Origin: Streptomyces sp. XY006
Lineage (GTDB): Bacteria > Actinomycetota > Actinomycetes > Streptomycetales > Streptomycetaceae
DNA: 64,000 nt
Direction of reading: 5' to 3'
NCBI RefSeq assembly: GCF_002237655.1
Contig: NZ_NOKT01000002.1
Span: 62,001 to 126,000 of the forward strand
The stretch's first letter is position 1; every line of letters starts with the position of its first letter. The notes beneath the pieces are model-generated. The model was given only the letters and a program-made list of their open reading frames with translations, did no database searches and had not been told where the DNA came from. Of the stretch, positions 61,476-64,000 are shown one piece after another. Position numbers and translations under genes: made by a program.

Positions 61476-62413
61476 AGCAGCTCCTTGTAGGTGTCGTAGT
61501 CCGCGTCGGGTTCGCCCGTGGGGCGGTAGTGGTCGGGGTGGCGGGCGCTCTCGGTCCACACGGGTTCGACGCGCAGCCCCATGCGGACCTCGTCGTAGGG
61601 GATGCCGCCGATGCGGCCGTGCAGCGCGAGGCCGGCGCCGTCGAGGGCGATGTGGGCGTAGACGTAGGGCACTTCGATGTCGAGGTTCTTCGCCTTGATG
61701 TTGACGACGCAGAACGTGGTCACGGTGCCGCGCGGTCCCACCTCGACCTGCTCCGATGTGGCCACCCCACATGTGGGGCACGCACCCCTCGGCGGGATGT
61801 ACACCTTGCGGCACTCCGGGCAGCGCTCGCCGACGGTCCGGCGGCCGGAGAGGGCGTCGAGGTACGCGGTCTGGGCGCGGCCGGGCGCGTAGGTGTAGTC
61901 GAGGCGGGCGGGCGCGACGATGCCGGTGACGGGGTCCTCGAACGCGCCGGTGTGCCCTGCCGTCCCGGCCGGGTCCCCGTCGTACGGCTCGAAGCAGGCG
62001 ATGTCCGTGATGGCGCCGGTGCGTTGCTCCGCCCAGCGGACACGGACGCGCATGCCGGTGTGCACGGCGTCGGGGCCGGGGGCGTCGAGGGCGTGCAGCA
62101 GCGCGGTGTCGGCGCCGTCGAGGCGGACCAGGACCCAGGCGAAGGGGGTGGTGAGGGGCTGGCCGCGGCGGGGGGCGTGGTTCCAGGCCCAGGTGGTGAC
62201 CGTGCCGGTGGGGGCGACCTCGGTCAGGTCGCGGATCTCCTCGGCGGTGACGGGGTCGTACTCGACGGGCGGGACGAGGACGCGGCCGTCGCCGGTGCGC
62301 ACGCCCAGGACGACCCGTGCGCGCAGGCCGGTGAGGAAGGCGCTCTGGACGGGGCCGAGGGAGCGGGTGAAGGGGAACTCGACGACGAGCGGGGCTTTGA
62401 GGACTTCGGGCAT
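61472..62413 (-). CDS. OB-fold / Zn-ribbon (DUF35-type) acyl-CoA-associated protein, two-domain
   Basis: 313 residues. The N-terminal half (1-150) is an OB-like domain (APTGTVTTWAWNHAPRRGQPLTTPFAWVLVRLDG). The C-terminal half has a rubredoxin-like zinc ribbon, ERCPECRKVYIPPRGACPTCG, followed by a second OB fold (GPRGTVTTFCVVNIKAKNLDIEVPYVYAHIALDG). DUF35 proteins partner with thiolase-fold enzymes such as Ltp2 and HMG-CoA synthase. The start is the ATG at 62413, 18 bp after the crotonase. The two adjacent thiolase-fold genes are its probable partners. Confidence 0.85.
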   Translation of the reverse strand: MPEVLKAPLVVEFPFTRSLGPVQSAFLTGLRARVVLGVRTGDGRVLVPPVEYDPVTAEEIRDLTEVAPTGTVTTWAWNHAPRRGQPLTTPFAWVLVRLDGADTALLHALDAPGPDAVHTGMRVRVRWAEQRTGAITDIACFEPYDGDPAGTAGHTGAFEDPVTGIVAPARLDYTYAPGRAQTAYLDALSGRRTVGERCPECRKVYIPPRGACPTCGVATSEQVEVGPRGTVTTFCVVNIKAKNLDIEVPYVYAHIALDGAGLALHGRIGGIPYDEVRMGLRVEPVWTESARHPDHYRPTGEPDADYDTYKELL

Positions 62414-62431
62414 GCCGCGGGGCTCCTTCGG

Positions 62432-63232
62432 TCAGGCGCGCTTGTAGACGGGCGGTCGTTTCTCCGCGAAGGCGCGGGCGCCCTCCTTGGCGTCGTCGGT
62501 GTCGAAGACGGGCCGGCCGCGGGCGAGTTCGGCCGCGAGGCCGTCGGACTCGGTCATGCCGGCGGTCTCGTACACGGAGGCCTTGACGGCCTCGACGGCC
62601 AGCGGCCCGCAGGAGTTGACCCGCTCGGCGATCTCCAGGGCCCGGTCGAGCGCGGCGCCGTCGGGTACGACGTGGCCGATCAGGCCGATGGCGGCGGCCT
62701 CGCGGGCGCTGTAGGGGCGGCCGGTGAGGAGCATTTCCAGGGCGTGGGTGCGGGGGATCTGGCGGGGCAGGCGGACCGTGGAGCCGCCGATCGGGAACAG
62801 GCCGCGCCGCACCTCGAACAGGCCGAAGGTCGCGGACTCGCCGGCGACGCGGATGTCGGTGCCCTGGAGGATCTCGGTGCCGCCCGCCACGCAGGACCCC
62901 TCGACGGCGGCGATCACCGGCTTGCGCGGGCGGTGGTGGCGCAGCATCGCCTTCCAGTGCAGGTCGGGGTCGGCCTTGAGCCGGTCGCGGTACTCCTCGC
63001 CCGCCATGCCGTTCCCGGCGAGGGCCTTGAGGTCCATGCCGGAGCAGAACGCACCGCCCGCGCCCGTGAGGACGATCGAGCGGACGGAGTCGTCCGCGTC
63101 GGCTTCCAGCCAGCCGTCGTGGAGGCCGACGAGCATCGGCAACGAGAGCGCGTTCCTGGCCTGCGGCCTGTTGAGCGTGAGCACCAGTGTGGCGCCTTCG
63201 CGCTGCACGGTGAGGTGTTCCGTCCCACCCAT
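62432..63232 (-). CDS. Enoyl-CoA hydratase/isomerase (crotonase family)
   Basis: 266 residues. The ATG at 63232 (MGGTEHLTVQ) has GAGGGGAG six bases upstream and is preferred over the TTG six bases earlier. The crotonase pattern is plain: TLNRPQARNALSLPML, IVLTGAGGAFCSGMDLKAL (oxyanion hole), KPVIAAVEGSCVAGGTEI, FGLFEVRRGLFPIGGS. The Glu positions expected for hydration are at least partly kept (VEGSCVAGG; EVRRGL). It is the first gene of the four-gene acyl-CoA operon. Confidence 0.9.
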   Translation of the reverse strand: MGGTEHLTVQREGATLVLTLNRPQARNALSLPMLVGLHDGWLEADADDSVRSIVLTGAGGAFCSGMDLKALAGNGMAGEEYRDRLKADPDLHWKAMLRHHRPRKPVIAAVEGSCVAGGTEILQGTDIRVAGESATFGLFEVRRGLFPIGGSTVRLPRQIPRTHALEMLLTGRPYSAREAAAIGLIGHVVPDGAALDRALEIAERVNSCGPLAVEAVKASVYETAGMTESDGLAAELARGRPVFDTDDAKEGARAFAEKRPPVYKRA

Positions 63233-63296
63233 GGCCAACTCCCCTCTCCCGGAACGAGAACAGGTTGCAGTAGGAGGTCGGGCACTTCAAGGGTTT

Positions 63297-63313
63297 TCTG
63301 ACAGGCAGTCAGA
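63297..63313. promoter_or_regulatory. Inverted repeat in the divergent acyl-CoA operon promoter
   Basis: TCTGAC-AGGCA-GTCAGA is a perfect 6-bp inverted repeat with a 5-bp spacer. It lies 65 bp from the crotonase start and 98 bp from the synthetase start, in the divergent region. The form fits a TetR-type repressor operator controlling both transcripts; no regulator is in the window. Confidence 0.6.
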
Positions 63314-63410
63314 TTTTCTGGTGCGGGCCCTTCACAGTTGTGGCGCCCTTTGCTCTGATGACCGGCGAACCGTCCGATGCCAGGCGCACGCCCCGGGGTC
63401 AGGAGGAGCG

Positions 63411-64000
63411 GTGGAGTACAACCTTGCCGACCTGTTCGAGTCGGTCGTCGACGTCGTCCCCGGCCGTGAGGCGCTCGTCCACGTCGACCATCCCGGCACG
63501 GGTACGGAGCGCCGTCTGACGTACGCGGAGCTGGACGCGGCGGCCAACCGGGTCGGTCACCACCTGCTCGACAGCGGGATACGGCCCGGTGAGCACCTCG
63601 GGCTGCACCTCTACAACTGCGTGGAGTACCTGCAGACGGTGCTCGGCTGCCTGAAGGCGCGGATCGTCCCGGTCAACGTCAACTACCGCTATGTCGAGGA
63701 GGAGTTGGCGTACCTCTACCGGGACGCGGATCTGGTCGCGCTGGTCTTCGGCGCGGAGTTCACCGACCTGGTGGCGGCGGCGCGGCCCCGGGCGGAGAAG
63801 CTGCGGCACCTGATCCGGGTGGGGACCCCGGCACCGGGCGCCGCGGTCGTGCCGTGTGCGGAGTTCGCCGGGGCGGAGGCCGCGGCATCTCCCGGGCGGG
63901 GCTTCCCGGCCCGCTCGGGCGACGACCAGTTCATCATCTACACCGGCGGTACGACCGGGATGCCCAAGGGTGTGATGTGGCGGCAGGAGGACCTGTTCTT
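63411..64000 (+). CDS. Acyl-CoA synthetase (AMP-dependent), partial
   Basis: The first 196 residues are visible; the gene runs off the right edge. The GTG at 63411 follows AGGAGGAG. The ANL-family start is YNLADLFESVVDVVPGREALVHVD; ARIVPVNVNYRYVEEELAYLYRD follows; and the phosphate-binding loop YTGGTTGMPKGVMW lies near residue 180. It activates a carboxylic acid through an acyl-adenylate to its CoA thioester. It is divergent from the crotonase-thiolase operon and likely supplies its substrate. Confidence 0.92.
   Translation, partial: MEYNLADLFESVVDVVPGREALVHVDHPGTGTERRLTYAELDAAANRVGHHLLDSGIRPGEHLGLHLYNCVEYLQTVLGCLKARIVPVNVNYRYVEEELAYLYRDADLVALVFGAEFTDLVAAARPRAEKLRHLIRVGTPAPGAAVVPCAEFAGAEAAASPGRGFPARSGDDQFIIYTGGTTGMPKGVMWRQEDLF

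Overview
The window is very GC-rich actinobacterial DNA and almost certainly chromosomal Streptomyces. The markers are a SsgA-like sporulation protein, a melC1-melC2 tyrosinase operon, the clpP3-clpP4/popR locus next to a SigL-like sigma factor, a cell-wall-anchored chaplin, DUF397, 'streptophobe' and DUF6777 proteins, frequent GTG starts with GTGA/ATGA overlaps, and only a few rare TTA codons. The order SsgA-like / RNase HI / clpP3P4 / popR / sigL resembles the S. coelicolor SCO728x neighbourhood read in reverse, from memory. I see no tRNA, rRNA, CRISPR array, insertion sequence or phage module.

Layout. 1-8.7 kb: partial serine hydrolase, F420-dependent oxidoreductase, SsgA-like protein, aldo/keto reductase, Tat-exported FAD oxidase and FAD monooxygenase. 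9-14.5 kb: tyrosinase operon, RNase HI, VOC proteins, SGNH lipoprotein, APH-fold kinase. 14.6-19.5 kb: PopR operator, clpP3-clpP4, popR, sigL-like gene, RsbW-like ATPase, PRC-barrel operon. 19.5-27.1 kb: DUF6777, streptophobe, then a three-gene set of Ser/Thr kinase, TRVV-repeat scaffold and double-FHA ABC exporter. 27.5-32 kb: housekeeping and small enzymes (AKR/LysR pair, DinB, adenosine deaminase). 32.3-35.4 kb: overlapping operon of PP2C phosphatase, B12-binding protein and STAS antagonist. 35.4-41.5 kb: secreted PLC and chitinase, a broken acyl-CoA dehydrogenase, SPW membrane protein, GNAT, deaminase. 41.6-46.7 kb: a 1435-residue membrane GGDEF-EAL protein fused to a PLP-dependent oxoamine-synthase domain, followed by a methyltransferase. 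46.7-58.8 kb: chaplin, secreted hydrolase, asparagine synthetase, a second PAS-PP2C phosphatase, an NsdA/NsdB-like TPR regulator, phosphotransferase, universal stress protein. 58.9-64 kb: DUF397 and an acyl-CoA catabolic operon (crotonase, OB-fold/Zn-ribbon protein, two thiolase-fold proteins) divergent from an acyl-CoA synthetase that runs off the window.

Themes. The window is rich in developmental and stress signalling: one SigB-type sigma factor, one anti-sigma-like ATPase, one STAS antagonist, two PP2C phosphatases, one Ser/Thr kinase and one c-di-GMP enzyme. The three strongest candidates for undescribed systems are (i) the c-di-GMP/PLP enzyme fusion with its methyltransferase, (ii) the kinase/multi-TRVV scaffold/FHA-ABC exporter, which looks like the mycobacterial PknF-Rv1747 pair with an added multivalent phospho-ligand, and (iii) the PP2C-B12-STAS operon, whose B12 protein carries the W-x9-EH signature of CarH-type light sensors and so could be a light-controlled partner switch.
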